The notes under the pieces were generated by a model. The model made no database searches. It worked only from the letters and a program-made list of their open reading frames with translations, and was not told the origin of the DNA. Source: Clostridiales bacterium (GTDB taxonomy: Bacteria; Bacillota; Clostridia; Christensenellales; Borkfalkiaceae). Taken from it: a stretch of 56,125 bases of DNA. The DNA lies in assembly GCA_015069625.1 (NCBI GenBank), contig SVIE01000002.1, forward strand, positions 1 to 56,125, in the 5' to 3' direction. A program made the translations under genes and the position numbers. Of this stretch, positions 42,582 through 49,995 are shown piece by piece; within the stretch, counting starts at the first letter, position 1; each line of letters begins with the position of its first letter.

Positions 42582-42583
42582 CG

Positions 42584-43411
42584 TTATTGTTCGCTTTCCT
42601 TTTCAACGAAAACGTAACCAAAAGCGTTTGGTCCCCAATGGCAAGCAACGGCGGGGTCGATATTGTCAAACTCGGTCATTATTTTAACGTATTCTGACGG
42701 AGTTCTAGAAATAAGTTCTTTTAGGTTTGCCGTGTCATATGTGTAAGAAGGGATAATAGGGTAGTCTGTATCACAGTTATCAAGCGCAGATGATAAAAAT
42801 CTCATTGCGCTTTTTAATCCGATAACTTTTCCTGCGACTGAAACGGAATTTTTAAGCATAAGCACGGGTTTGATTTTTAAGATTGTTCCTATTGCATAAC
42901 CTGCCATGCTAAGCCTTCCGCCACGATGTAAATATTCAAGCGTTTCGGGAACGGCAAGAGCGGTAATTCTTGGGGCGAGTGCATTTAACTTGTCGCATAT
43001 GAAATCTAACGGCTTATCTAAATATTTTTGCGCTTCTCTAACAAGTATTTTCATTCCGCCAACGGCAGAACGTGAATCTATAACTCGCACGTGCGGGTTA
43101 TCCTTAAATAACATATTAAAGGCATTGTTTGTACCTGAAATTTTTGAAGAAATGGTTATTATAATAACGTCAAATCCATCTTCAACCGCTTTAAGAACAC
43201 GTGTTTCGGTGTCTTCAAGCGAAGGGAGTGAAGTTTTTGGGAATTGATGGTCTTCAATTAAGGCTTTATAAAAAGTGTCCATTGTCAAGTTAATGCCGTC
43301 TGAATATTCAACGTCCTTAATAAGTATTTTAAGTGGTAAAATTTCAACGTTATATATGTGAGTTTCATCTTGTCTGATGCTACTACCTGAGTCAACGAAA
43401 ATCTTAATCAT
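42584..43411 (-). CDS. DegV family fatty-acid-binding protein
   Basis: The 275-residue protein has the DegV pattern: an N-terminal IFVDSGSSIRQD, PLKILIKDVEYSDG, KTSLPS, IIITISSKISGT and VIDSRSAVGG, and PETLEYLHRGGRLS in the second half. DegV proteins bind fatty acids and in Firmicutes act as FakB subunits delivering them to the kinase FakA. No fakA is adjacent. It converges with coaE at a two-base gap with no terminator between. Confidence 0.92.
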   Translation of the reverse strand: MIKIFVDSGSSIRQDETHIYNVEILPLKILIKDVEYSDGINLTMDTFYKALIEDHQFPKTSLPSLEDTETRVLKAVEDGFDVIIITISSKISGTNNAFNMLFKDNPHVRVIDSRSAVGGMKILVREAQKYLDKPLDFICDKLNALAPRITALAVPETLEYLHRGGRLSMAGYAIGTILKIKPVLMLKNSVSVAGKVIGLKSAMRFLSSALDNCDTDYPIIPSYTYDTANLKELISRTPSEYVKIMTEFDNIDPAVACHWGPNAFGYVFVEKESEQ

Positions 43412-43645
43412 AAGATGCTCCTTTCGTTTTTTTGCTAACGGAAATCATTATACATGAAAACGGCTAAAAAGCATCCTATTATTAAAGAAATGAATTATAC
43501 AGTTATAACCGCTGTCAGTAGAGAAGCAAAAACGAACTCTACCAACGGTAGAAAATAGCGTTTTTTGACGTAAAAAGACAAAAAACATACAATTTTGCTC
43601 TATTTGGGCAAAAAATCTTAATAACGAAAAAGGGGGGATACGAAT

Positions 43646-44257
43646 ATGAAATGCATATATTTTGACGTTAACGAATTAAATATCGGTGATAATTTTAGAA
43701 TAGCATACAACAGTTGTCCGTGGATGAACCCCCTAGAAAAAATTGATAGGCTTAAATGTTTAGATGATAAATTGTTAAGTTTAGGCGTAAATTTATTACT
43801 TGCGTATGCGTTTAGAGAAAAAGGGGTTGATTATATTCGGTTAAGATACGAAGAAGGCTGTAAGCCTTTTTTAAGGGGAAGACAAGACTTTTATTTTAAC
43901 TGTTCGCATAGCGGAAATTTGGCGGTTATTGCATATGCCGATAGTTCTCTTGGGGTGGACGTGGAAAAAATAAGACCTGTTAACAAAAAGGTTGCAACCC
44001 GTTTGTTTACAAAAAAGGAACAAGGATTAGTTGTTGATGATGAAAGTTTTATGCGTCTTTGGACTAAAAAAGAAAGTTACGTTAAAAATACGGGGCGTGG
44101 CAGAATTCAAATGAGTGAAGTTGAAGTTTTGCCGTCATCACCAGATATGCAAGGATTAACCTTTTCAGAAAAAGTGGTTGATAATCACATTATAACCGTC
44201 TGTCATGCAGAAACAGAAAAGGCAGAGTGGAAACAAGTTTATTTTAATGAATTATAA
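43646..44257 (+). CDS. Sfp-type 4'-phosphopantetheinyl transferase
   Basis: The 203-residue protein carries the transferase signature LGVDVEKIRP (Mg2+-binding Asp and Glu) followed after about 40 residues by RLWTKKESYVK, the W-x-x-K-E-x-x-x-K motif. It attaches phosphopantetheine from CoA to carrier proteins. Its length (shorter than the 230 residues of Sfp) still covers both halves of the fold. No NRPS or PKS is in view, so the partner is elsewhere. The 234-bp upstream region contains the short dyad TCTACC-AAC-GGTAGA and no other recognised element. Confidence 0.88.
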   Translation: MKCIYFDVNELNIGDNFRIAYNSCPWMNPLEKIDRLKCLDDKLLSLGVNLLLAYAFREKGVDYIRLRYEEGCKPFLRGRQDFYFNCSHSGNLAVIAYADSSLGVDVEKIRPVNKKVATRLFTKKEQGLVVDDESFMRLWTKKESYVKNTGRGRIQMSEVEVLPSSPDMQGLTFSEKVVDNHIITVCHAETEKAEWKQVYFNEL

Positions 44258-44261
44258 GTAG

Positions 44262-44291
44262 AAAAAGGATAGGCAAACCTATCCTTTTTAT
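44262..44291 (+). terminator. terminator after the phosphopantetheinyl transferase
   Basis: AAAAAGGATAGG-CAAA-CCTATCCTTTTT, perfect 12-bp stem. Confidence 0.87.
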
Positions 44292-44321
44292 TGTGGATTT
44301 AACGAAAAATTAACCACGACT

Positions 44322-44534
44322 TCAAGTGATGGCTTTGATTATGTCTGAAAAGAAATCGTCAAATGAAATATTAAAGTATTGTACAAGTGAAATAATATAA
44401 CTAGCCTTTGGTTCGTTAACGTTCCTTTCCCAATAATCAATTGCTTTTTGGCTAACGCCTATCATTTTTGCTAATTGAGTTTGCGATAAATTTTCGCCTA
44501 AACGCAATTCTTTTATTCTTTCGCCTATTGTCAT
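44322..44534 (-). CDS. small XRE-family repressor
   Basis: A 70-residue protein that is almost only a Cro/CI helix-turn-helix (IKELRLGENLSQTQLAKMIG, then VSQKAIDYWERN), ending in an amphipathic segment that could dimerise it. It is divergent from the 69-residue acidic protein gene, with two dyads in the 95-bp gap. The -10 box of its own promoter lies 7 bp before the ATG, so its message is probably leaderless. Most likely an autoregulating repressor of the pair. Confidence 0.82.
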   Translation of the reverse strand: MTIGERIKELRLGENLSQTQLAKMIGVSQKAIDYWERNVNEPKASYIISLVQYFNISFDDFFSDIIKAIT

Positions 44535-44540
44535 ACTATT

Positions 44541-44596
44541 ATTATAGAAGAAGTCTTCTTAAAATAATTGACAAAGAAGAAATCTTCTTGTATAAT
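44541..44596 (+). promoter_or_regulatory. divergent promoters with two AAGAAG-type operators
   Basis: On the plus strand TTGACA (44568-44573), 17 bases and TATAAT (44591-44596) form a full consensus promoter, and the spacer is filled by the dyad AAGAAGA-AA-TCTTCTT (44574-44589). A second dyad, AAGAAG-T-CTTCTT (44548-44560), touches the minus-strand -10 (TATAAT, 44546-44541). The same half-site in both promoters fits a repressor that controls both directions. Confidence 0.8.
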
Positions 44597-44629
44597 ATTG
44601 CTAATTAAATATAAAGGAGAGATTTATAT

Positions 44630-44839
44630 ATGTCTTATTACGATTGGAATGACTATGAAAGAGATGACTACGAAGAAGAAACGAGCAAAGATTACTTGGT
44701 GGTATATATTAATCCTATTCTAGAGCGAGAAGATAGTATGGTAGTTGAAGTAGAAAGTGCAAGAGAAGCAATTCGTGTAGTTTATAAAAGGTACAAAGGA
44801 TATGTTGTTACAATTTTAAACGTGCAAGAATTAGATTAA
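44630..44839 (+). CDS. small acidic protein paired with XRE repressor
   Basis: A 69-residue protein with a Tyr/Asp/Glu-rich start (SYYDWNDYERDDYEEE) and a compact alpha/beta-like remainder (YLVVYINPILEREDSMVVEV). I do not recognise its family. It has AAAGGAGAG before the ATG, a perfect promoter and operators shared with the divergent XRE gene, and its own terminator. The tight regulation of such a small acidic protein suggests an anti-repressor, inhibitor or stress protein; a toxin-antitoxin role is possible but unsupported. Confidence 0.7.
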   Translation: MSYYDWNDYERDDYEEETSKDYLVVYINPILEREDSMVVEVESAREAIRVVYKRYKGYVVTILNVQELD

Positions 44840-44842
44840 ATT

Positions 44843-44873
44843 AAAAAACGGTGTAAAAGTCTACCGTTTTTTA
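44843..44873 (+). terminator. terminator after the small acidic protein gene
   Basis: AAAAAACGGT and ACCGTTTTTT pair around a 10-base loop. Confidence 0.78.
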
Positions 44874-45117
44874 GTTGTTTCTTTTTACGTTTAATTATAA
44901 ATAGTGCAATGCACAAAACAAGAAGGCACTAAGAAAAAAAGAATAGTTTATAAAGCTGGTTGAGTGTAAATTGAATAGAAAATAAAAATTCCATAATGAA
45001 ATAGTCTTAACCTATCCTTTTTTAGTTTGAGTTTTATTATTCGTCTTTAATATTGCCGATTTTAACCTTTTCTAAAATTATACCTAACTAATACTTGCCG
45101 ATAAACTTTGAAACAGG
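44874..45117. other. intergenic A+T-rich stretch, nothing recognised
   Basis: About 240 bases without a convincing ORF on either strand, hairpin, tRNA or repeat. The tail end leads into the promoter of the Dabb gene. Confidence 0.5.
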
Positions 45118-45146
45118 TTGAAATTTTTTAGCCGCTATGTTAATAT
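45118..45146 (+). promoter_or_regulatory. promoter of the Dabb gene
   Basis: TTGAAA-17-TAATAT, 20 bases before the ATG, which is preceded by AAGGAG. Confidence 0.6.
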
Positions 45147-45165
45147 AAAAGCAAGGAGATAAATT

Positions 45166-45462
45166 ATGGTTAAGCATTATATTATTTGGAAAATGAAAGA
45201 CGAAGTGGAAAATAAAAGCGCAAGGGCAAACGAAATTAAACTTGCACTTGAAGGATTAGTAGGCAAGATAGAAGGACTTGTTGAAATGAAAATTTTAACG
45301 GAGAAATTTGATTGTTCTTCTGGAGACGTGATGATGGATTCAACGTTTAAGAATTTTGATTCGCTATCTGCTTATCAAAAACATCCTTTGCACGTTGAAA
45401 TAGCATCAGGGCTTGTTCGCCCGTCAATGATTCAAAGGCTTTCGTTTGACTGCGAAGTGTAA
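45166..45462 (+). CDS. Dabb (stress-responsive alpha/beta barrel) protein
   Basis: The 98-residue protein matches the Dabb ferredoxin-like fold: an N-terminal KHYIIWKMKDE strand, a helix, GLVEMKILTEKFDCSSGDVM, and the hallmark FDSLSAYQKHPLHVEIA near the end. Dabb proteins form dimeric barrels; some are stress-induced and a few are cyclases, but for this small single-domain type no reaction is established. Single-gene unit. Confidence 0.9.
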   Translation: MVKHYIIWKMKDEVENKSARANEIKLALEGLVGKIEGLVEMKILTEKFDCSSGDVMMDSTFKNFDSLSAYQKHPLHVEIASGLVRPSMIQRLSFDCEV

Positions 45463-45534
45463 AATAGAAAAAGCAAAAATAAAGGGTGCGGAAATATGCG
45501 CGACACTCTTAGGGATTTAAATTAAATAGTTCAG

Positions 45535-45567
45535 AAACTCGACTTTTAATAAGTCGAGTTTTCTTTT
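45535..45567 (+). terminator. terminator before leader RNA B
   Basis: AAACTCGACTT-TTAAT-AAGTCGAGTTT followed by TCTTTT, ending the Dabb unit 72 bases after its stop. Confidence 0.8.
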
Positions 45568-45583
45568 ATCTACGAAAAACTGC

Positions 45584-45612
45584 TTGATAAAACTTTTTAT
45601 AAGTGTTATAAT
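45584..45612 (+). promoter_or_regulatory. promoter of leader RNA B
   Basis: TTGATA-17-TATAAT. The spacer core AACTTTTTAT and the GTGTTA before the -10 match the promoter at 9123-9151. Confidence 0.82.
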
Positions 45613-45618
45613 GAATAT

Positions 45619-45830
45619 GCCAAACAATCTGAATACTCGTAGCCATAGGTGTTTTTTCTTTTATAGGAATATTATACCTTTTTTTGGCAATACCATTAAG
45701 AAAACCAAATTTGTAAAAATGCGGCTCCTTCTTAATGGTAAGGTTTCACCTATACTACGATGGATTGTTTGGCGACAATTGGAGTCTGCGTTTTTGTGCG
45801 ACGACTTCGGTTGTCGCACTTTTTATTTTT
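45619..45830 (+). ncRNA. structured leader RNA B with terminator (riboswitch-like)
   Basis: The leader upstream of the second lipoprotein folds by eye as follows. P1 is GCCAAACAATC with GATTGTTTGGC (45619-45629/45763-45773, perfect 11 bp). P2 is TCGTAG/CTACGA plus ATAGGTG/CACCTAT (45637-45651/45747-45760). A 12-bp hairpin is TACCATTAAGAA with TTCTTAATGGTA (45691-45702/45729-45740). A UUCG-capped terminator is GTGCGACGAC-TTCG-GTTGTCGCAC (45796-45819) plus T-run. GCGACAA (45772-45778), overlapping the P1 3' end, is complementary to TTGTCGC (45811-45817) in the terminator. The same layout exists in leader A with different stem sequences. The linker motif ACAA..GGA...TGCRTTTTT before the terminator is shared by both. 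Confidence 0.65.
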
Positions 45831-45850
45831 ACAAAAAAGGAGAATGTATT

Positions 45851-47800
45851 ATGCAAAAGAAGATGTTGCTTGTTTTATTAAGTGTTGTTATGATTTTTTC
45901 AATGTTATTTGGTATTAGTGCTTGTTCTATCAATAACACAGTAAAATATATTTACACGAACAGTCAAGGTGAAACAAGTTGTTTTGAAATTGATTTTGAT
46001 AAGAAAGAATATACATATAGTGGTAACGCGTGTTATAGGGAAGGTTGGGGCTATATGTTGATTCCGAACACACGCTTTGAAGTATCAGGCAATATAAGAT
46101 TAGATTATAAAATTAATGGCTATACTGTCTATAAGTTTTCGAATCACCCATGGAATTATCAATATCCTATGGGTATAACAAGTGATGGTAATATCTTGCG
46201 AGTGCAGTGGACGCCATTTAATAGTTATGATTTTATAAAAGAAGGATATTTGCAAGATGAAAATTCTGGTAATAACTCTAATAATAACGACGAAAATTCT
46301 AACAACAACTCTAATAATAACGACGAAAACTCTAACAACAACTCTGAACAACAAGAAACAACTCAAACAAGTTACTCAATAGAATATTTTGTCAACGATA
46401 ATAATTTTGGGAGCGTTACAGGAGAATTAAACCAAACCGTAAAAAGTTATCAAAACGGAACGAACGTTACGGCGGTGGCTAAAGACGGCTATCGTTTTAT
46501 CGGTTGGTCTGATGGTGTCACCACAGCAACAAGACAAGAAAAAAACGTAACCAAAAATATTTCAGTTACAGCATATTTTGAAATAATACCAACATACACC
46601 ATTGAATACCACACAGGTGGAAATGGTAGTATAGATGGAGAAACAAACCAACTTGTAAAAGAAGGCGAAAATTCAAGTTCAGTGACTGCCGTACCAGATG
46701 AAGGATATAGATTTGCAGGTTGGTCAGACGGCGTAAAAGATGCAACAAGGCAAGATTTTAACGTTGTATCAGACGTAAATGTTAGCGCAACTTTTGAATT
46801 GATTGAATATACTTATACTTATAAAGTTCAAGTTAGTGGTGGAACGTCAATGGGAACGCTAAACGGTGATAGAGAAACTGTCGTAGAAATGAAAGGTTCG
46901 ATTTTAAACGACTACCAAGGAGAATTAGTAACTGTTTACCCTTCGCAGGGATATTATAGATTTATTGGTTGGTCAGACGGAGAAACAGAAATTACCAGAC
47001 AAGATAAGATAGAAAGCGATAAAGAAGTTATTGCACAATTCGAGTTGTTTTACAAATTCAACTTTGTGGCAGGAGATGGTGGTACTATTCAGGGCGAAAC
47101 CTATCAAGAAGTAGGCGCTGGTAATTATACGACAGCCGTTACAGCAGTGGCAAACGAAGGATATAAGTTTTGGGGCTGGCAGTACCAACAATACCATAGC
47201 GACTATTATTTGTGGAGCGAAACGATTTCCCTTTCAACGCAAGACATGCTTTTTAGCAATACATACACTGCTATTTTTAAAAAAATAGAATACACGGCGA
47301 AATATACTAGTACTTACGGTGGCACGATTAAATATGAATATACGCCATTTGATCAAAATGCAAATAATTACAATTCAAATGGTGTAAGTAGCGTTACGTT
47401 TACTATTTCGATAGACAATCAATTCAATGCACCACAAGTGACGGCGACGCCCGACGAAAATTACCGTTTTGTGAAATGGAGCGATGGAAATACGTCCCCC
47501 ACAAGGCAAGATTTAAATCTTAACGGGAATTTAGAAGTTAAAGCGGAATTTGTTAGGGTTTATAAATTTACTTTTGTAGCAGGAGAAGGCGGTACTATTC
47601 AGGGCGAAACCTATCAAGAAGTTGACGCTGGTAATTATACGACAGCCGTTACAGCAGTGGCAAACGAAGGATATGAATTTTGGGGCTGGCAGTATCAACA
47701 ATATCATAGCGATTATTATTTGTGGAGCGAAACTATAACGGTTTCTTCAAATGATTGGACGTTTGGGGATTGTTATACCGCAATATTTAAAAAAGTATAG
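45851..47800 (+). CDS. repeat lipoprotein with InlB-type B-repeats
   Basis: The start at 45851 (MQKKMLLVLL) has AAAGGAG upstream; the ORF-track start would translate the leader RNA. The 649-residue protein has a lipobox GISAC, a short N-terminal domain (about 27-135), an Asn/Asp/Glu-rich linker encoded by a 33-bp tandem repeat, and about six divergent B-repeats, each ending in a GW motif (YRFIGWSDG, YRFAGWSDG, YKFWGWQYQ, YRFVKWSDG, YEFWGWQYQ). Two repeats are nearly identical at the DNA level. It is expected to stand on the cell surface with a mobile linker and bind host or microbial glycans or proteins; the ligand is unknown. Confidence 0.85.
   Translation: MQKKMLLVLLSVVMIFSMLFGISACSINNTVKYIYTNSQGETSCFEIDFDKKEYTYSGNACYREGWGYMLIPNTRFEVSGNIRLDYKINGYTVYKFSNHPWNYQYPMGITSDGNILRVQWTPFNSYDFIKEGYLQDENSGNNSNNNDENSNNNSNNNDENSNNNSEQQETTQTSYSIEYFVNDNNFGSVTGELNQTVKSYQNGTNVTAVAKDGYRFIGWSDGVTTATRQEKNVTKNISVTAYFEIIPTYTIEYHTGGNGSIDGETNQLVKEGENSSSVTAVPDEGYRFAGWSDGVKDATRQDFNVVSDVNVSATFELIEYTYTYKVQVSGGTSMGTLNGDRETVVEMKGSILNDYQGELVTVYPSQGYYRFIGWSDGETEITRQDKIESDKEVIAQFELFYKFNFVAGDGGTIQGETYQEVGAGNYTTAVTAVANEGYKFWGWQYQQYHSDYYLWSETISLSTQDMLFSNTYTAIFKKIEYTAKYTSTYGGTIKYEYTPFDQNANNYNSNGVSSVTFTISIDNQFNAPQVTATPDENYRFVKWSDGNTSPTRQDLNLNGNLEVKAEFVRVYKFTFVAGEGGTIQGETYQEVDAGNYTTAVTAVANEGYEFWGWQYQQYHSDYYLWSETITVSSNDWTFGDCYTAIFKKV
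46274..46345 (+). repeat. 33-bp tandem repeat in Asn-rich linker
   Basis: Two full units encoding NSNNNDENSNN (differing at one base) and a partial third. Such in-frame repeats can change length by slippage and alter the linker. Confidence 0.8.
47071..47730 (+). repeat. recent 150-bp internal duplication, copies 510 bp apart
   Basis: 47071-47220 and 47581-47730 are almost identical (shared runs such as GGTACTATTCAGGGCGAAAC) within the B-repeat region, while other repeats of the protein are diverged. This indicates a recent duplication or gene conversion. Confidence 0.8.
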
Positions 47801-47849
47801 CACACTATACTTTCAAATGAAAGTCGTGTATTTTGCAAGGCAAAAAAGT

Positions 47850-47878
47850 AAAGAGTAGCAAAATTTTGCTACTCTTTT
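47850..47878. terminator. bidirectional terminator
   Basis: AAAGAGTAGCAAAA and TTTTGCTACTCTTT form a 14-bp stem between the convergent lipoprotein and pdx-kinase genes. Confidence 0.83.
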
Positions 47879-47940
47879 ATAATGTCCTTAAAAATCCCTA
47901 CGTGAACCGCCTATAATCCACACCGTTTGATTTTAAAAAA

Positions 47941-48774
47941 TTATTTATTTAGTAATTTTAACAAGTAAGGTATTGCCGTTTCAAATTTAACGCCGTACCA
48001 ATGTGAACTATCCCCGATAGTATTTTTTATGCATTGAAGGGTATAATCTGCGCCGATTTTTGCAGAGTCAAAAACGGAAAAGCCGTTCATAAGCGCACCT
48101 GTAAAAGCAGAAGCATAAACGTCCCCCGTGCCGTGACAACCTTTGGAAATTTTTTCGTGTTCGTAATATTCAATTTTACCATTTTCATAAACGGCAACAC
48201 CTGTTGTTTCTGGGGTGTAACTAACGCCTGTTAAAACAATTGTTTTTGCACCTAAATCGACAAGTTTATTAAACAGCGACTTAACGTATTCTTCATCATA
48301 AGTTTCTTTATACTCTGCTCCGGATAAAAAGCAGGCTTCGGACACGTTAGGAATTAAAACGTCTGAAGAAGGAATAAGCGTCTTCATGGCATCAACGTAT
48401 TCGTCGTTAAATATCGAATAAAGTTTACCGTTGTCTGCAAAGGCGGGGTCAATAATTTTAACGCTATCATCTGTTCCCATTGTATCTAAAATATTTTTAA
48501 CGTAAGCAACCTGTTTAATGCTACCAAGATACCCTGTGTAAATGCCGTCAAACTTAATTCCTTCACTAATCCAATGGTTTTGAATTGAGGGCATATCGTC
48601 GGTTAAATCTCTAAACGTGAACCCCTTAAACCCGCCCGTGTGCGTGGATAATATAGCGGACGGAAGTATGCAGGTTTCCACACCGCAAGCGGAAATGATA
48701 GGTAATGCTACCGTAAGCGAGCATTGTCCGACGCATGAAACATCTTGAATTGTTAGAACTTTTTTGTAGTCCAT
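47941..48774 (-). CDS. pyridoxine/pyridoxamine kinase
   Basis: The start at 48774 (MDYKKVLTIQDVSCVG) has TGGAGAA upstream; the ORF-track start is 25 codons too early. The 277-residue protein is a ribokinase-fold B6 kinase of the PdxY/PdxK type: TIQDVSCVGQCSLTVALP, ILSTHTGGF, GYLGS, IDPAFADNG, and the anion hole SKGCHGTGDVYASAF with catalytic Asp. It phosphorylates pyridoxal or pyridoxamine. The divergent gene is a MocR/PdxR-type regulator, which normally senses PLP, so vitamin B6 salvage is the shared theme. Confidence 0.9.
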   Translation of the reverse strand: MDYKKVLTIQDVSCVGQCSLTVALPIISACGVETCILPSAILSTHTGGFKGFTFRDLTDDMPSIQNHWISEGIKFDGIYTGYLGSIKQVAYVKNILDTMGTDDSVKIIDPAFADNGKLYSIFNDEYVDAMKTLIPSSDVLIPNVSEACFLSGAEYKETYDEEYVKSLFNKLVDLGAKTIVLTGVSYTPETTGVAVYENGKIEYYEHEKISKGCHGTGDVYASAFTGALMNGFSVFDSAKIGADYTLQCIKNTIGDSSHWYGVKFETAIPYLLKLLNK

Positions 48775-48794
48775 AATTTTTTCTCCAAAAAGCC

Positions 48795-48823
48795 TTGATT
48801 TATTTTTACGTGCATTATATACT
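48795..48823 (+). promoter_or_regulatory. promoter of the MocR-type gene, overlapping pdx kinase -10
   Basis: TTGATT-17-TATACT on the plus strand. A minus-strand TATAAT (48819-48814) for the kinase overlaps its -10, so transcription of the two genes is mutually exclusive. Confidence 0.62.
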
Positions 48824-48873
48824 AAATCTGAACATATTAAAATAGTCAAAACGGGAGAATTTTATATAACCAG

Positions 48874-49956
48874 ATGAAATATCAATTGAGAGAAAAAAAT
48901 AAGCCAATGTATTTGGAACTTTACGAACAGATTAGAAAAGATATTGTAAATAAAGTGTATCCGTTTGGAAGTAAATTACCCTCTAAAAGAATGGTGGCGG
49001 AAGACGTAGGCGTGAGTATAATTACAGTTGAACATGCATACGGGCTGTTGGTGGAAGAAGGGTACGTTGAATCAAGAGAGAGAAGCGGGTTTTTTGTTGT
49101 TTTCAATACGGGAGATATGTATTTAGAAGAAGAATATATACGTGAAGAACGCCCCCCGTATCACAATGAAAAAAATATCGGGGAGTTTCCTTTCTCAGTT
49201 TTAGCAAAAACAATGAGAAAGGTTATTGCCGATTATGGAGAAAACTTGCTAGAAAAAACTGACAATCTTGGCGACGTGTCTTTTAGACAGGCAATTAAAA
49301 AATATCTAATTAGGAATAGGGGCATAGATGCGGACGTAAATCAAATTGTAATCGGCTCAGGTGCGGAATATCTTTACGGGTTACTTACAAGTTTATTTGG
49401 TAGGAATAAGATTTTTGGTATTGAAAGCCCGTCTTATGAAAAAATAGAAAAAGTTTATATTGCGTCTGGGGTGAAAATTGAAAAACTTCCGCTTGATGCA
49501 ACGGGTGTCGCTAGTAGCGCACTTGCTAAAACAAAGGCAGACGTTTTACATATTTCACCTTATAAAAGTTATCCTACGGGGATAACTGCGGATGCTTCTA
49601 AACGGCACGAATACGTTACTTGGGCAAACAAAGAAAATAGATTTATTATTGAAGATGATTTTCAATCGGAGTTTTCTGCGCTTAATAAACCCGAGGACAC
49701 CATTTTTTCATTGTCGCCAAGCGACAACGTAATATATATGAATACTTTTTCAAAAACCATTTCTTCGTCACTAAGAGTCGGGTATATGGTTTTGCCTAAA
49801 CGTTTAGTTAAATCGTTTAATGAACGATTAGGTTTTTATTCTTGTACCGTACCTGCGTTTGAACAGTTTTTAATTAAGGAATTATTGAATAGCGGGGACT
49901 TTGAAAGGCATATAAATAGAGTGAGAAGACAAAAAAGAAACCTAGAACAAGTTTAG
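48874..49956 (+). CDS. MocR/PdxR-type GntR regulator, C-terminally short
   Basis: The 360-residue protein has an N-terminal GntR winged helix (PMYLELYEQIRKDIVN, then SKRMVAEDVGVSIITVEHAY) and a class I aminotransferase-like domain with the PLP lysine K294 in TFSKTISSSLRVGY. MocR proteins use PLP as effector, often to activate B6 synthesis or salvage; divergence from the kinase gene fits that. The family usually runs to 450-490 residues. Here the protein stops just after HINRVRRQKRNLEQV, where the C-terminal aminotransferase subdomain should begin, and the last codons form part of a terminator. Either a natural short form or a recent truncation. Confidence 0.85.
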   Translation: MKYQLREKNKPMYLELYEQIRKDIVNKVYPFGSKLPSKRMVAEDVGVSIITVEHAYGLLVEEGYVESRERSGFFVVFNTGDMYLEEEYIREERPPYHNEKNIGEFPFSVLAKTMRKVIADYGENLLEKTDNLGDVSFRQAIKKYLIRNRGIDADVNQIVIGSGAEYLYGLLTSLFGRNKIFGIESPSYEKIEKVYIASGVKIEKLPLDATGVASSALAKTKADVLHISPYKSYPTGITADASKRHEYVTWANKENRFIIEDDFQSEFSALNKPEDTIFSLSPSDNVIYMNTFSKTISSSLRVGYMVLPKRLVKSFNERLGFYSCTVPAFEQFLIKELLNSGDFERHINRVRRQKRNLEQV

Positions 49957-49976
49957 TTCTAGGTTTAATTTTTTTA
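49938..49976 (+). terminator. terminator overlapping the MocR stop codon
   Basis: AAACCTAGAAC-AAGTTTA-GTTCTAGGTTT followed by AATTTTTTT; the 5' arm lies inside the coding sequence. Confidence 0.83.
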
Positions 49977-49995
49977 TAACAGAGCATTATTTATA

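Noticed and set aside
45584-45850. N-terminal 89 codons of the long ORF as part of the lipoprotein
   Set aside because: This stretch is promoter plus leader RNA with a terminator; the real start with ribosome binding site and lipoprotein signal is at 45851.
46274-46345. Tandem repeat as a CRISPR array
   Set aside because: The units are in frame, contiguous without spacers, and encode an Asn-rich linker of a lipoprotein.
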